The notes under the pieces: generated by a model
The model's database searches: none
Seen by the model: the letters and a program-made list of their open reading frames with translations, nothing else
What the model was told of the DNA's origin: nothing
Shown here: piece after piece, positions 1-9,354 of the stretch
How positions within the stretch are numbered: position 1 is the stretch's first letter
How the letters are laid out: each line of letters begins with the position of its first letter
Program-made: the position numbers and the translations under genes
Assembly: GCF_900101855.1 (NCBI RefSeq)
Contig: NZ_FMVC01000007.1
Coordinates: forward strand, 346,117-410,116
Source of the DNA: Flavobacterium anhuiense
Lineage (GTDB): Bacteria > Bacteroidota > Bacteroidia > Flavobacteriales > Flavobacteriaceae
Reading direction: 5' to 3'
Length of the DNA: 64,000 nt

Positions 1-64
1 GCCAAACTCTGGTTGTACTTCACTTTTTTGTTAAGTTTTGTTTGTTAAAGCGAATTGTTATATG

Positions 65-103
65 CTAAAAAAATCTAACGTTCGAAAGAATTCGAACGCT
101 AGA
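65..103 (-). terminator. Rho-independent terminator of the rhamnose operon
   Basis: A 12-bp stem (75-86 with 91-102, loop AGAA) has one imperfect pair and is followed on the minus strand by seven T (67-73). It lies about 55 bases past the aldolase stop codon and is oriented to end that transcript. The first 64 bases of the window show no gene. Confidence 0.8.
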
Positions 104-156
104 CCACAAAAAACCACTTTTGCTTAAACAAACTTATATAAAAACCTAAACAATCT

Positions 157-2301
157 TTATCTATAAAAGCCCATTGCAACGCCGCCGTCTACGTTTAAGG
201 CGTTTCCTGTAGATTTATTTAGGAAACCTCCAACAAAAGCGAAACAAGCATTTGCGATATCATCAGGCAATATGATTTCATTTAATAACGTACGTTTTGC
301 ATAGTAAGCCGGAAGTTCTTCAACTGTAATTCCGTATGCTTTTGCACGACCTTCTGCCCATCCTCCAGACCAAATGTTTGAATCTGAAATTACAGCATCA
401 GGATTTACTGTATTCACACGAATTTTGTCAGCTCCAAGTTCTGCAGCCATTAAACGTGTTAAGTGCGCTTGAGCCGCTTTTGCTGAACCATAACCAGGAT
501 TGTTCGGACCAGCCACAACAGCATTTTTAGAAACAATATTTACGATATCACCTCCAAAACCTTGCTTGCGCATTACTTCGATTCCGGCTTTAGAAACAAT
601 AAATTGTCCTTTAACCAAAATATCGTATAATCTATCCCACTCTTCAAGAGTATGTTCTGCGATAGATTTAGAAATGCTGATTCCAGCATTATTCACCACA
701 ATATCAACACCTCCAAAAGCTAAACAAGCTTCGTCCAATGCTTTTTCTGTGCTTACTTCGTCCGTAACATTCAATAAAGTGCTAGAAACTGCATCTTTTC
801 CGAATGCTTTTACAAACTCTGCAGATGCACCTTGTAAACGCTCTTCATTGATATCGTTAATTACCACACAAGCTCCTTCTTGAGCAAATTTTTTCGCAAT
901 AGCTTTACCAATTCCGCCCGCAGAACCAGTTATAAGAGCTACTCTTCCAGACAATGCTTTTGGTTTTGGCATACGCTGTAATTTTGCTTCTTCCAATAAC
1001 CAATATTCAATATCAAAAGCTTCTTGGTGTGGCAATGACGTATATTCTGAAACGGCTTCAGCGCCTTTCATTACGTTTACCGCATTGATATAATATTCAG
1101 ATGCTAAACGCGCCATTGTTTTATCTTTAGCAAATGTAAACATACCCACTCCCGGATATAAAATAACCACTGGGTTTGGGTCACGCATTGCTGGTGAATT
1201 TGATTTTTTACATGCATTGTAATAGTCTTTGTACATCGCACGGTATGCTTCGAATGCTGGCTGTAATTTTGCTTTTACAGCTGCAACATCAGATAAATCT
1301 TCGTTTGGATCTAATTCTAAAACCAAAGGACTTATTTTAGTTCTCAAGAAGTGATCTGGACAAGAAGTTCCTAATGGAGCTAATTTTGAAAGATCATTAG
1401 AATTAATGAATTCTAAAACTCTTGCATCGTCTGTATAATGACCAATCATTTGGCGCTCTGATGAACAGAAACCTCTTAAAATCGGAGCTACTTTTGCTGC
1501 TTTCAATTTACGATCTGCCTCTGGAAGACTGTCAATTTTCTTTCCTCCAAAAACTGGACGCGTTTTTCCATAATTATCTTCTAAGTAAGAAGCACATTTC
1601 TCGATTACTTCCAGCGTATTGATATAACTATCAAACGCAGTATCTCCCCAAGTAAATAAACCATGAGAACCTAACATGATGCCGCGTAGTTTTTTACCTT
1701 TTTTTTCTGCTTCTTCTAAACAAGCTCTCAACTGAAGACCAAGATCAAATCCTGGGCGCTGCCAGCCTACCCAGCCAATTTCTCCGTTGAATAATTCTTC
1801 TGTGATTTTCTTTCCATCTTTTGCAGCAGCGATTGCAATTGCCGCGTCTGGATGTAAGTGATCAATATGTTTGAATGGAAGAAAACCATGTAAAGGCGTA
1901 TCGATAGAAGGCGCTTTTGACGCTAAATCGAAAATACAGTGGTTGAATAATTCTACCATTTCATCTTCAAACTCAATACCTCTGTAAACATTTTCAAGAT
2001 TACGAAGTCTGTCCAAATACAAAGCTGCACAACCTGATTTTGTCAACGTTCCAATGTCACCGCCAGAACCTTTAATCCACATTACTTCAGAAGATTCTCC
2101 AGTAAGAGGATCTTTGTCTGTAATTTTTACAGAAGTGTTTCCACCACCATAGTTGGTCAATCTTAAATCAGCCCCTAGCAAGTTAGAACGATAAATAAAA
2201 AGCGCTACTTCATCACCTGCTAATGCTGCTGCCTTAGCCTCATCCCAAAGGTAGCTTACATGCTTAAAATTCATATTATTAATTGTGTTTGTATTCGACA
2301 T
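157..2301 (-). CDS. rhaD: Bifunctional rhamnulose-1-phosphate aldolase / L-lactaldehyde dehydrogenase
   Basis: Cytosolic two-domain enzyme (714 aa) of L-rhamnose catabolism. It would split rhamnulose-1-phosphate into dihydroxyacetone phosphate and L-lactaldehyde and then oxidise or reduce the aldehyde. The N-terminal class II aldolase domain covers about residues 20-430, with the phosphate-binding GGGNTS at 52-57 and a histidine-rich metal segment (HLHPDAA). The C-terminal short-chain dehydrogenase starts near residue 452, with GSAGGIG at 459-465, NNAG, and catalytic Tyr604/Lys608 in YGSAK. The length fits the known aldolase-ADH fusion family. It is the last gene after rhaT, 26 bp downstream, and ends at a strong terminator. 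Rhamnose isomerase and kinase genes are not in this window. Family assignment is firm; the direction of the dehydrogenase step is inferred. Confidence 0.93.
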   Translation of the reverse strand: MSNTNTINNMNFKHVSYLWDEAKAAALAGDEVALFIYRSNLLGADLRLTNYGGGNTSVKITDKDPLTGESSEVMWIKGSGGDIGTLTKSGCAALYLDRLRNLENVYRGIEFEDEMVELFNHCIFDLASKAPSIDTPLHGFLPFKHIDHLHPDAAIAIAAAKDGKKITEELFNGEIGWVGWQRPGFDLGLQLRACLEEAEKKGKKLRGIMLGSHGLFTWGDTAFDSYINTLEVIEKCASYLEDNYGKTRPVFGGKKIDSLPEADRKLKAAKVAPILRGFCSSERQMIGHYTDDARVLEFINSNDLSKLAPLGTSCPDHFLRTKISPLVLELDPNEDLSDVAAVKAKLQPAFEAYRAMYKDYYNACKKSNSPAMRDPNPVVILYPGVGMFTFAKDKTMARLASEYYINAVNVMKGAEAVSEYTSLPHQEAFDIEYWLLEEAKLQRMPKPKALSGRVALITGSAGGIGKAIAKKFAQEGACVVINDINEERLQGASAEFVKAFGKDAVSSTLLNVTDEVSTEKALDEACLAFGGVDIVVNNAGISISKSIAEHTLEEWDRLYDILVKGQFIVSKAGIEVMRKQGFGGDIVNIVSKNAVVAGPNNPGYGSAKAAQAHLTRLMAAELGADKIRVNTVNPDAVISDSNIWSGGWAEGRAKAYGITVEELPAYYAKRTLLNEIILPDDIANACFAFVGGFLNKSTGNALNVDGGVAMGFYR

Positions 2302-2327
2302 ATAGTATTTTAAATTATTTCTTGTAT

Positions 2328-3377
2328 TTATAATGAGTTACCAATTCCTACCAAAACGATTGCAAGCATAATAAGCCCAATTCCCCAGAAAAAAGTTCTT
2401 AATGTTTTTTTAGAAACTCCTTTCCATTCTTTCAAATAAAATCCCCAAAAATTTGCCGTTAAAATGATGGTTGCCATATGAAGAATCCATGAACTGGCAC
2501 CATTTCCAAGTTTGCTTTCTCCCATTCCGTAAAAGAAAAACTGTAAAAACCACATGGTTCCAGCAAGAGCAGAAAACAAAACGTTTTTTGTTATTGGAGT
2601 AGATTTGTCGGTATAATTTTTAATTGATTTGTTTTTAAAATTCAAATAAAGACACCAGATAAAGTTGGTTGTAAGTCCTCCCCAAAGCAGCACAACATAA
2701 GTCACATTGTTTTGAAATAATGGATTTGCACCATTTATTACAGCATGTTCTGCCATTGATTTTCCTGCCTCAATTCCATAATTGAAGAATGAGCTTAAAA
2801 TTCCTGAAATCACGGCTACAATAAGACCTTTTACTAAATTGAAGTCTTTGTCCTTATCTTCATGGCCAGTGGCAAAATCTTTCTCTTTCAGCATTCCTGC
2901 TTTTCCTGAGATTGCAATTCCAATCAGATACACTACAACTCCTATTAAAACCAGCTGTCCGCCAGAATTAGAAAGCATATGAGAGAATGATATTTTCCCT
3001 TCAGTCGGAACGATATCATAATAAATTGACGGAACTAAAGCTCCAAATGCAGAACAAAATCCTAAAGTAATGGAGTTTCCCAAAGACATTCCTAAGTAGC
3101 GAACGCCCAAACCATAAGTTAAACCGCCTATTCCCCAGATTAAACCCATTGTAAAAGTGAAAGTTTTTATTGATGGAGAAGCTGCTGCAATAATTTCAGT
3201 AAAATTTGGAATCGTTAAGTAAGCTGCAATTGGCGGAACAATCAGCCAAGAGAAAAATCCGCCCACAAGCCAATAGCTTTCCCAAGCCCAATCTTTCACC
3301 TTTTTAAAAGGCATATAAAAACTACCCGAAGAAAATCCTCCGATAGAATGAAAAATGATTCCTAATAATGATTCCAT
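2328..3377 (-). CDS. rhaT: L-rhamnose/proton symporter
   Basis: Inner-membrane transporter of the RhaT family (349 aa), about ten hydrophobic helices with almost no soluble domain, the usual length for the family. It would import the rhamnose released from rhamnogalacturonan by the enzymes encoded at 13.6-30.4 kb. It is first in a two-gene operon with the aldolase/dehydrogenase fusion and divergent from a GntR-type regulator, an arrangement that suggests rhamnose-responsive control. Recognised from overall sequence character and context; the start codon is the first good ATG. Confidence 0.9.
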   Translation of the reverse strand: MESLLGIIFHSIGGFSSGSFYMPFKKVKDWAWESYWLVGGFFSWLIVPPIAAYLTIPNFTEIIAAASPSIKTFTFTMGLIWGIGGLTYGLGVRYLGMSLGNSITLGFCSAFGALVPSIYYDIVPTEGKISFSHMLSNSGGQLVLIGVVVYLIGIAISGKAGMLKEKDFATGHEDKDKDFNLVKGLIVAVISGILSSFFNYGIEAGKSMAEHAVINGANPLFQNNVTYVVLLWGGLTTNFIWCLYLNFKNKSIKNYTDKSTPITKNVLFSALAGTMWFLQFFFYGMGESKLGNGASSWILHMATIILTANFWGFYLKEWKGVSKKTLRTFFWGIGLIMLAIVLVGIGNSL

Positions 3378-3758
3378 ATTATTGTTTTTGGTTTAGGTTA
3401 GGTTTGTTAGTATTTGGTTTTGTAAAATAAGAGAATGTCAAAAAGAAAACTGTCCTGTACTATCCTTTACGGATTTCATATTTTTTGTTAAAACTAAAGA
3501 TTATTAGAAATAAGGGCTTGCAATTATTGGGTAAATAAATTTAAAATGGCTATTTTAGCAATCGATTTCGTAATTATTAATTCTTCATTTGGGTTAAAAT
3601 TCAGAAATCATAAAAAAAAGATTACAAGCCTTGTCAATTTCTCTTTTTCATTATGAAAATGATTCTGCTTAACAGATTCTTTTTATAGAAGAGATTTTTT
3701 TAAATTATTTAGAATTAAAAAAGAGTCACGTTGAAATACGAGACAGATTTCCTGAAAA
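3378..3758. promoter_or_regulatory. Divergent control region between rhaT and the GntR regulator
   Basis: This 381-bp spacer has no coding potential. It must hold the promoters of both flanking genes. A GC-richer stretch at 3451-3472 with the repeated word TCCT either side of GTAC stands out in AT-rich DNA and is the most operator-like segment, but only one copy exists, so the assignment is weak. Confidence 0.35.
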
Positions 3759-4805
3759 ATGAACATGATTAAACTTATTAAAATAGATGAAGATTCTCGA
3801 GTTCCTAAATACAAACAGATTGTTGACTCTATACTTCAAAACATCGCTAACGGAAATTTAAAAATCAATCAAAAAATTCCTTCTATAAATAGTTTCAGCG
3901 AAGAGTTTTATATGTCTCGTGATACTGTTGAGAAAGCTTATAACATTTTAAAAGAAAGAAAAATCATTTCTTCGATTAGAGGAAAAGGCTATTATATTAC
4001 CCGAACAAAATTAGAATCTAAAGTCAATATTTTGTTTTTGACCAACAAATTGAGTTCTTACAAAATGAAAACCTATAGTTCATTTATTGATACTCTAGGA
4101 GCCAACGCTCATGTTGATCTTCAAATTTACCACTGCGACGAAACTTTATTTTTGAATATCTTAGATAAGTTTGAAGGAGCTTACGATTATTATGTAATTA
4201 CAACGCACTTTAAGACAGACGAATTAAGGCATTTAAGTTTTACTGATGATGTGGTAAGCGCCATAAAAAAAATTCCGCAAGAAAAACTGGTTATTTTAGA
4301 TAATATCAAATTAGGAACTGGAGATGACGTTATTAAGATTTATCAGGATTTTGAAAATGATATTTATAATGCCTTAAAAGAAGGTCTTTCTAAAATAACC
4401 AAATACAAACGTTTAATTCTCGTGTACCCTGACAAAGCCGTTTATCCTTATCCAAGACGAATTTTACACGGATTTAGAAAATTCTGTGTCGAGCACGAAA
4501 TTAATTTTGAAATTCTAAGTGAGGTTTATGATGATATGATTCTTAAAAAAGGAGATTTATTTATCACCATTGAAGAGTCTGATCTAGTAAATTTAATGAA
4601 GCAGATTCGTGATGAAGAATTTGTTTTGGGAAAAGAGATTGGCGTCATTTCTTATAACGACACTCCGCTAAAAGAATTATTGGGTATAACCGTAATGTCT
4701 ACCGATTTTAATATTATGGGAGAAACGGCGGCGAGAATGATTCTGAACAAAGAAAAAGCACAGGTAAAAGTTCCTTTTAATTTTATTGACAGGAATTCGA
4801 TTTAA
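3759..4805 (+). CDS. GntR-type regulator with sugar-binding C-terminal domain (probable rhamnose regulator)
   Basis: Transcription factor of 348 aa. Residues about 10-77 form a GntR winged helix (the FYMSRDTVEKAYNILKER segment is the recognition-helix region). The remainder resembles the periplasmic-binding-protein fold found in LacI-type sensors, a fusion common in Bacteroidota sugar regulators. Divergent transcription from rhaT-rhaD makes control of rhamnose catabolism the simplest role. The first residues MNMIKLIKI offer two close ATGs; either could start translation. It is convergent with the downstream serine hydrolase. The effector is inferred from position only. Confidence 0.85.
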   Translation: MNMIKLIKIDEDSRVPKYKQIVDSILQNIANGNLKINQKIPSINSFSEEFYMSRDTVEKAYNILKERKIISSIRGKGYYITRTKLESKVNILFLTNKLSSYKMKTYSSFIDTLGANAHVDLQIYHCDETLFLNILDKFEGAYDYYVITTHFKTDELRHLSFTDDVVSAIKKIPQEKLVILDNIKLGTGDDVIKIYQDFENDIYNALKEGLSKITKYKRLILVYPDKAVYPYPRRILHGFRKFCVEHEINFEILSEVYDDMILKKGDLFITIEESDLVNLMKQIRDEEFVLGKEIGVISYNDTPLKELLGITVMSTDFNIMGETAARMILNKEKAQVKVPFNFIDRNSI

Positions 4806-4810
4806 GATAC

Positions 4811-4875
4811 TAAGATGTTAAGTTTTTTAATCTTAGAGTCTCAGAAACTTAGAGTCTCAGAACCTTAGCATCTTA
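4811..4875. terminator. Bidirectional terminator-like hairpin built from a dispersed spacer repeat
   Basis: Arms 4811-4822 and 4864-4875 are inverted copies of TAAGATGYTAAG with one imperfect pair; the plus-strand arm leads into a T-run. The loop holds two copies of a CTTAGAGTCTCAGAA word. It sits between convergent genes. The long loop makes simple terminator function uncertain. Confidence 0.45.
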
Positions 4876-6051
4876 TTTTTTATCATACGGAATGTACTGA
4901 TCCCATTCCCATGGCGTATAAGTGTCTTTTATTCCTGTTTCCAGTAAATATTTCATTATTTCACCTGTTTTATAGCTGTTAGACATAATCAGCATACCGA
5001 TGCCTTTGTCTGAAAATACAATACTATAATTTTGGAACCCTGATCCCTGACCTTCTTTAAAGGCACCATATCCATAAGGTGATTTTACTATCCCCCAGCC
5101 TAGGCCATACGAAAGCTCTGTTTTATCATTCCAATTTCCGTCTTCTAACGCTCCTGGTCCAAACTGATTTTTGGAACGAATACGAATCTGCGGACTGAAC
5201 ATTTCTTTATATGACTTAGCGCTAAGTATTTTTTTGTTTAAAACAGCCGTTATAAACTTACTATAATCCTCAATCGTAGTTTCTAGCGTTCCCGCTCCTC
5301 TTGGCGCGTTGTCTTTGTCTTTTTCCTGGATCTTTCCATCATTATCATATCCATAGGCAAAATCTTTTTCGAATTTTTCTTGCCAGCGATAACTTGAATT
5401 AGTCATTCCCAACGGTTTGAATACTTTTTCTTGAGCCAAATCTTCTAAAGTTCTTCCGGTAATTTTTTCTAATACCACCTGAAGATAAGTAAGTCCTTCT
5501 CCCGAATAACTATAGCGGGTTCCAGGCTCAAACTTAATTTTCAGTTTTTCATCCGGCTCAAACCATCGCCAATTCGGCAATCCCGATGTATGGTCTAGAC
5601 ACATTCTGGCAGTAATCTTTTTATATTCGGGATACGATTTCAATTCCTTAAAATCTTCATGCCATACTTTAAAATCATAATCGTATATAGGTTTAGGAAG
5701 ATAATCCTGAAGCGGTTTATCTAAACTTATTACCCCTTCGTCAACCAATTTCAAAACCAAAACAGCAAATACTGCTTTGCTCAAAGAAGCTCCATAAAGA
5801 TTGGTCTGCAGTTCTAATTTCTTTTTAGCCTCGACGTTACCAAAACCAAAAGTTTTGGTGTATATAGGTTTTTTAGAATTAAAAACTGATATGGCTAATC
5901 CTTTTACGTCGGCTTTAGCCATAAGATTTTCAATTGTGGCTGTCAAACTATCCGACGAAATTGTGCTCCCATCGAGTCTTTTTATTGTGGAATTCTGTCC
6001 TTGAACAGAAATGATAGTCATAAAAGAAATAGTTAAAAAAAGATTTTTCAT
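4873..6051 (-). CDS. Secreted serine hydrolase of the beta-lactamase/penicillin-binding superfamily
   Basis: Exported 392-aa protein with an N-terminal signal peptide ending near SVQGQ. It has the class C beta-lactamase/family VIII esterase fold: the nucleophile motif SLSK (S-x-x-K) about residue 90, a YSYSGEG tyrosine motif, and a late glycine-rich GQGSG segment in place of the KTG box. Proteins of this type can be esterases, D-aminopeptidases or peptidoglycan-active enzymes, so the substrate cannot be named. It is convergent with the GntR regulator and appears to be a single-gene unit. No antibiotic-resistance role can be inferred. Confidence 0.85.
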   Translation of the reverse strand: MKNLFLTISFMTIISVQGQNSTIKRLDGSTISSDSLTATIENLMAKADVKGLAISVFNSKKPIYTKTFGFGNVEAKKKLELQTNLYGASLSKAVFAVLVLKLVDEGVISLDKPLQDYLPKPIYDYDFKVWHEDFKELKSYPEYKKITARMCLDHTSGLPNWRWFEPDEKLKIKFEPGTRYSYSGEGLTYLQVVLEKITGRTLEDLAQEKVFKPLGMTNSSYRWQEKFEKDFAYGYDNDGKIQEKDKDNAPRGAGTLETTIEDYSKFITAVLNKKILSAKSYKEMFSPQIRIRSKNQFGPGALEDGNWNDKTELSYGLGWGIVKSPYGYGAFKEGQGSGFQNYSIVFSDKGIGMLIMSNSYKTGEIMKYLLETGIKDTYTPWEWDQYIPYDKK

Positions 6052-6262
6052 GATTTGGTTCAGTATTAAGAATTACTTCTGCTTTACATCAAACTCTATT
6101 GAACGGCATTTTTATGCAAAAGGGCTTGATAATAAGTCGAATAAAATGATTAGGAATTTTATGATTAGTTTAAATACCATTTTTTATTATATTTCAGTCC
6201 TATAATCCCACAAATATATTCGCCATAAAAGCATAAGACAATACTGATAAATAACCATTTTT

Positions 6263-7015
6263 ATGAAAAACATAAAAGATGATTTAAGCAAACAGCTTTT
6301 AGAGCAAAAAAACTCGGGCACTTTGCCTATGCAGGATTTAAAAGCATTTCAGGAAATTGCACAGAAATTTGCTGATTTAGAAAACGGGATTGCTGTCCTA
6401 AGCGATTTGTATAATAACAAAAGTTATATTTATTCTGGAAAAATTTCCGAAGAACTTGGTATTTTTAAAAAAGATCAGGTACAGGAAATTGAGAGTATTT
6501 GGGAAGAAGAACTTTTTGGCAAACTAAATGCTGATGACGTATTGCAAAAATATCTTTTAGAACTTCATTTTTTTCAGTTTATAAAAACCATTCCTGTGGA
6601 GGAGCGAAAAGATTTTTGCGTAATCAGCAGATTAAGAATGAATGATAAAACGTCTGGGAAATCTTTGCAGCACAAAATGTTTTATTTTTCAAATGATTAT
6701 GAAGATGTAGAATTAGCGCTTTGCCTTTATAATTTTGATTTTTCTTTAGCTTTACAATACGAAGGTGCGATTCTAAATACGGCGAATGGAAATATCGTAA
6801 AACAAAACGAAAAAGAGAATGAATTTTTTCTTTCTGCAAGAGAAAAAGAAATCCTTAAAATGCTTCAGGCAGGAAAGCAAAGCAAAGAAATAGCTGCTCT
6901 ACTTTTTATTAGCATCAATACTGTGAGTCGCCATAGGCAAAATATTCTGGAAAAAATGAAAGTTAACAATACGGCAGAGGCATGCTCAATTGCTACGAAA
7001 CTAAAGTGGATATGA
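6263..7015 (+). CDS. LuxR-family transcriptional regulator
   Basis: 250-aa regulator with a C-terminal LuxR/GerE helix-turn-helix (about residues 190-250: LSAREKEILKML, then SINTVSRHRQNILEKM). The N-terminal 180 residues lack a receiver aspartate pattern and look like a PAS-type sensory region, a combination frequent in Flavobacteria. It is divergent from the serine hydrolase across 211 bp. Ligand and targets are unknown. Confidence 0.85.
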   Translation: MKNIKDDLSKQLLEQKNSGTLPMQDLKAFQEIAQKFADLENGIAVLSDLYNNKSYIYSGKISEELGIFKKDQVQEIESIWEEELFGKLNADDVLQKYLLELHFFQFIKTIPVEERKDFCVISRLRMNDKTSGKSLQHKMFYFSNDYEDVELALCLYNFDFSLALQYEGAILNTANGNIVKQNEKENEFFLSAREKEILKMLQAGKQSKEIAALLFISINTVSRHRQNILEKMKVNNTAEACSIATKLKWI

Positions 7016-7086
7016 TTTTTTTAAGTCGCTAACTTGCTAAGGTTTTAAGATGCTAAGTTTTTTTTCCTTCCTTCATTATGAGTTAT

Positions 7087-7114
7087 AAAAAAACCCCGCT
7101 TTATAGCGGGGTTT
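7087..7114 (-). terminator. Rho-independent terminator of the Hc1-like gene
   Basis: A perfect 10-bp GC-rich stem (7091-7100 with 7105-7114, loop TTAT) is followed on the minus strand by a T-tract. It begins 8 bases past the stop codon of the small histone-like gene. Confidence 0.92.
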
Positions 7115-7121
7115 AGTTGTA

Positions 7122-7298
7122 TTATTTTTTTGATTCTTCGATAGAAACTTTTCTAAACTCTTTTAAAAGTTTTTCAATTTCCAAAGTCGATTTACGTGCT
7201 CTTGGTCCAGCAGCTTTAATTCCTTTTTCAGTCAAAGATTCAGCTTCAGCTTTGAATGTTTCAATTTCGGCGTTGATTTTTACTAATAAATCTTTCAT
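7122..7298 (-). CDS. Histone H1-like (Hc1-type) small DNA-associated protein
   Basis: A 58-aa minus-strand gene. The translation begins MKDLLVKINAEIETFKAEAE and ends KVSIEESKK. It is helical, lysine- and glutamate-rich, with an AAGPRARKSTLEIEKLLKEFR core that matches the short Hc1-type proteins conserved in Flavobacteria. It has its own strong terminator immediately downstream, supporting a real, well-expressed gene. The larger plus-strand frame over the same bases is its antisense shadow. A nucleoid role is inferred from family resemblance. Confidence 0.85.
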   Translation of the reverse strand: MKDLLVKINAEIETFKAEAESLTEKGIKAAGPRARKSTLEIEKLLKEFRKVSIEESKK

Positions 7299-7954
7299 GC
7301 TTATATATTGTTAAATTAAGCCACAAAAATAAAAGTTTGTGTGATAGTTACAACAATTTTGCTGTTAAATTTAATGCAGTTTTTCATTCATTTTCTTTAC
7401 AATAAATTGACTTCCTTTTTTTCTAAAATGCCAGCAAACACAACGCATTAACAATCAAATACTTACTCTAAAAGTGTTTTTATAACAACTGTTTTAGTAC
7501 TCCGTAGAAAGTATAAAATTAAAAGTAACTTTATTCAAAAAGATGGCCTATACCTCTTCTATTTGTTAATTTTTGGAGCGTAAAAAATCCTCAAAAAAGG
7601 AAAATTTACTCAATAAGAGTTTTATTGAGGTACATATTCTTTAAAACAAATACGTCAATAATGCTTTTATTAATCTTAGTTTTTATAGATTCAGATTTTC
7701 AAAATCTAAAATTGCTTAATCACACTTTTACATCTTATCTGCAAGATCTAAAAATGTGTTTTTAAAATTAATACTTTTAGTAAACCAGTTATTATTTGAA
7801 AATACTTTATTTCAACATTTAGTTTTGCAGAAAGCTGTTTTTCTAAGAATTAATCAAAAAATGAAAAAGCAGGATAAAAACAACATTTTATCCCGCTTTG
7901 AAAGTACCATTTCTATTAAATGTACGAGTGAAAAAATATAAAAAATAAAATAAA
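7299..7954. other. Gene-free spacer
   Basis: About 650 bases of AT-rich DNA. A 61-codon plus-strand frame at 7756-7941 has no convincing protein character and is crossed by the terminator at 7866-7900. A short hairpin (CTCAATAA/TTATTGAG) lies near 7610-7632. No RNA gene was recognised. Confidence 0.6.
7866..7900 (-). terminator. Terminator downstream of the 145-aa unknown gene
   Basis: A 14-bp stem (7866-7879 with 7887-7900) is perfect on the minus-strand RNA if one G-U pair is allowed, and is followed on that strand by T-rich sequence. It lies about 55 bases past the stop codon at 7955. Confidence 0.65.
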
Positions 7955-8392
7955 TTACATCAAAAAGTACATTGCCTTGTAATATTCCTGAAACTTTCGG
8001 TAAGAAACATTTGGCGGTAATAAACTTTTTTTAATTGTATTAGAATCCAATTTATTATCAAAAAAGGCCTTTAATTCCTTTAAAATTTCAGTTCTAGTTT
8101 TTGATTCATCAAACAAAATAAAATTATTTGTTCCTTCCAAAAACGATAAACTTCTATAGAACTGTAAATTAAATAAGCAAACTAAAACGTTGGATCCTCT
8201 TTTCTCCTGCGACAGAAAATTAAGCAATTCGTTATGATTATGTATTACAAAAACAATCCGATCAGATTCTGTGGTTACCGTTTTGTCAAAAAAAGAATTT
8301 TCCACAAAATCGAACTCTTCTTTAAACCTTCTTTTGAACATCCTTAAGAAAATCCCCTTGCTGTCAAATACTAAAACTTTTTCCTTCTGCAT
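7955..8392 (-). CDS. Uncharacterised 145-aa protein, receiver-like fold lacking the phospho-acceptor
   Basis: Not recognised as a named family. The alternation of hydrophobic strands and helices (KVLVFDSKGIFLRMFKRRF, then RIVFVIHNHNELLNFL, then NVLVCLFNLQFYRSL) resembles a response-regulator receiver. The strand that should end in the phosphorylated Asp reads VLVCLFNL, so phosphotransfer is unlikely. There is no signal peptide or membrane helix. It is followed by a terminator and lies 92 bases downstream of the YcxB-like gene on the same strand, possibly co-transcribed. The function is unknown. Confidence 0.6.
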   Translation of the reverse strand: MQKEKVLVFDSKGIFLRMFKRRFKEEFDFVENSFFDKTVTTESDRIVFVIHNHNELLNFLSQEKRGSNVLVCLFNLQFYRSLSFLEGTNNFILFDESKTRTEILKELKAFFDNKLDSNTIKKSLLPPNVSYRKFQEYYKAMYFLM

Positions 8393-8484
8393 CTCTCCTA
8401 TTTTTAAAAATATTACAAACTTACATCGGTAAAAAATTAGTAATAACCCTAATATGCCATAAAACTGACACTATAAGGTTAATT

Positions 8485-9021
8485 TTAAACTTTTATGATG
8501 TGTATGACATTCTGTTCAACAAAAGTCAACAGCTCTTCCATTTTTCTACAATCTTTTCTGGAAATAGAAATAATATAATTGTTTTGCTCTTTTATGTATA
8601 AAAACAAAAAGTTTTTAGTCAGAATTGCTTTTTCAATTGTCGCCCATTTATGCGTTAATCTTCCTAAAGGAAATCTAATGCAGAGCTTAGAATTAGTAAA
8701 TACAAACTTATATCTGCTATTTAGATTCTTAAATCTCAATAATCGCTTTGCTATCTGAAAAGTAATTCCTGAAACGGCATCTACAAAGGAATTTTCGAAA
8801 ACGACAAAAAAAACAATTATGCCCAGACTTCTTATCAACCAGAGAAAAAAGTCATCTTCGAAATTAATATTGATGAAATCAGAAAAAATGAGAAGTAGTA
8901 AAATCAATATTGATATAAAAATAACACGTTGCTTAAACAAATGCTCGAAATACATCTTGTTCAATTTCCTTATTTCAGAAAAATTTAGAGGAAACTCTAA
9001 AAAAAAGTTTGTGGTATTCAT
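8485..9021 (-). CDS. YcxB-like membrane protein
   Basis: 178-aa protein with two adjacent transmembrane segments (about residues 32-50 and 63-83) followed by a cytosolic domain. The pattern YKFVFTNSKLCIRF...W..IEKAILTKNFLFLYI matches YcxB-like C-terminal domains. The biochemical role of that family is unknown. It is divergent from the histidine kinase and may form an operon with the 145-aa gene downstream. Confidence 0.65.
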   Translation of the reverse strand: MNTTNFFLEFPLNFSEIRKLNKMYFEHLFKQRVIFISILILLLLIFSDFININFEDDFFLWLIRSLGIIVFFVVFENSFVDAVSGITFQIAKRLLRFKNLNSRYKFVFTNSKLCIRFPLGRLTHKWATIEKAILTKNFLFLYIKEQNNYIISISRKDCRKMEELLTFVEQNVIHIIKV

Positions 9022-9354
9022 GATTTTGTCTCAGATTAGTCTGAACACAAAATTATCTTTAAGATTTTCTCTTGAGTAGACCTAAAAGTTTTTAAAATAT
9101 CATAATAAGACTTTTTAATTTTTACTTTGTAAAACCACTTTTTGAAAGCAAACAAAAAGTACGATTTTTCTATATATAATTTTATTATCAATCAATGCTC
9201 CAATAAGACATAAAAACAACAAAATAAGACATAAAAAAGATATCTATTTATTTTGTTTTCAAATAGTTAACATTAATCAAGCTTTTATTTATTGGTTAAG
9301 ATTATTTAATTATTTTTGAAATTAATTTAAAATTATTATAAATAATTTCTTACA
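9022..9354. promoter_or_regulatory. Divergent spacer with repeated AATAAGAC sites and a kinase promoter
   Basis: This 333-bp spacer contains the 15-mer AATAAGACATAAAAA twice (9202-9216 and 9223-9237, 21 bp apart) and a third AATAAGAC at 9104-9111. A TANNTTTG-type -7 box (TATTTTTG, 9311-9318) lies 37 bases before the kinase start. The spacing of two helical turns suggests a dimeric regulator binding on one DNA face. This is inference. Confidence 0.5.

Noticed and set aside
4873..6051. Antibiotic-resistance beta-lactamase
   Set aside because: The KTG box is absent and the sequence fits general serine hydrolases/esterases of this superfamily, so no resistance claim is justified.
7117..7314. 65-codon plus-strand frame
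   Set aside because: It is the antisense of the Hc1-like gene at 7122-7298, which has family resemblance and its own terminator.
7756..7941. 61-codon plus-strand frame
   Set aside because: Low-complexity composition, no recognisable motif, and it overlaps the terminator of the opposite-strand gene.
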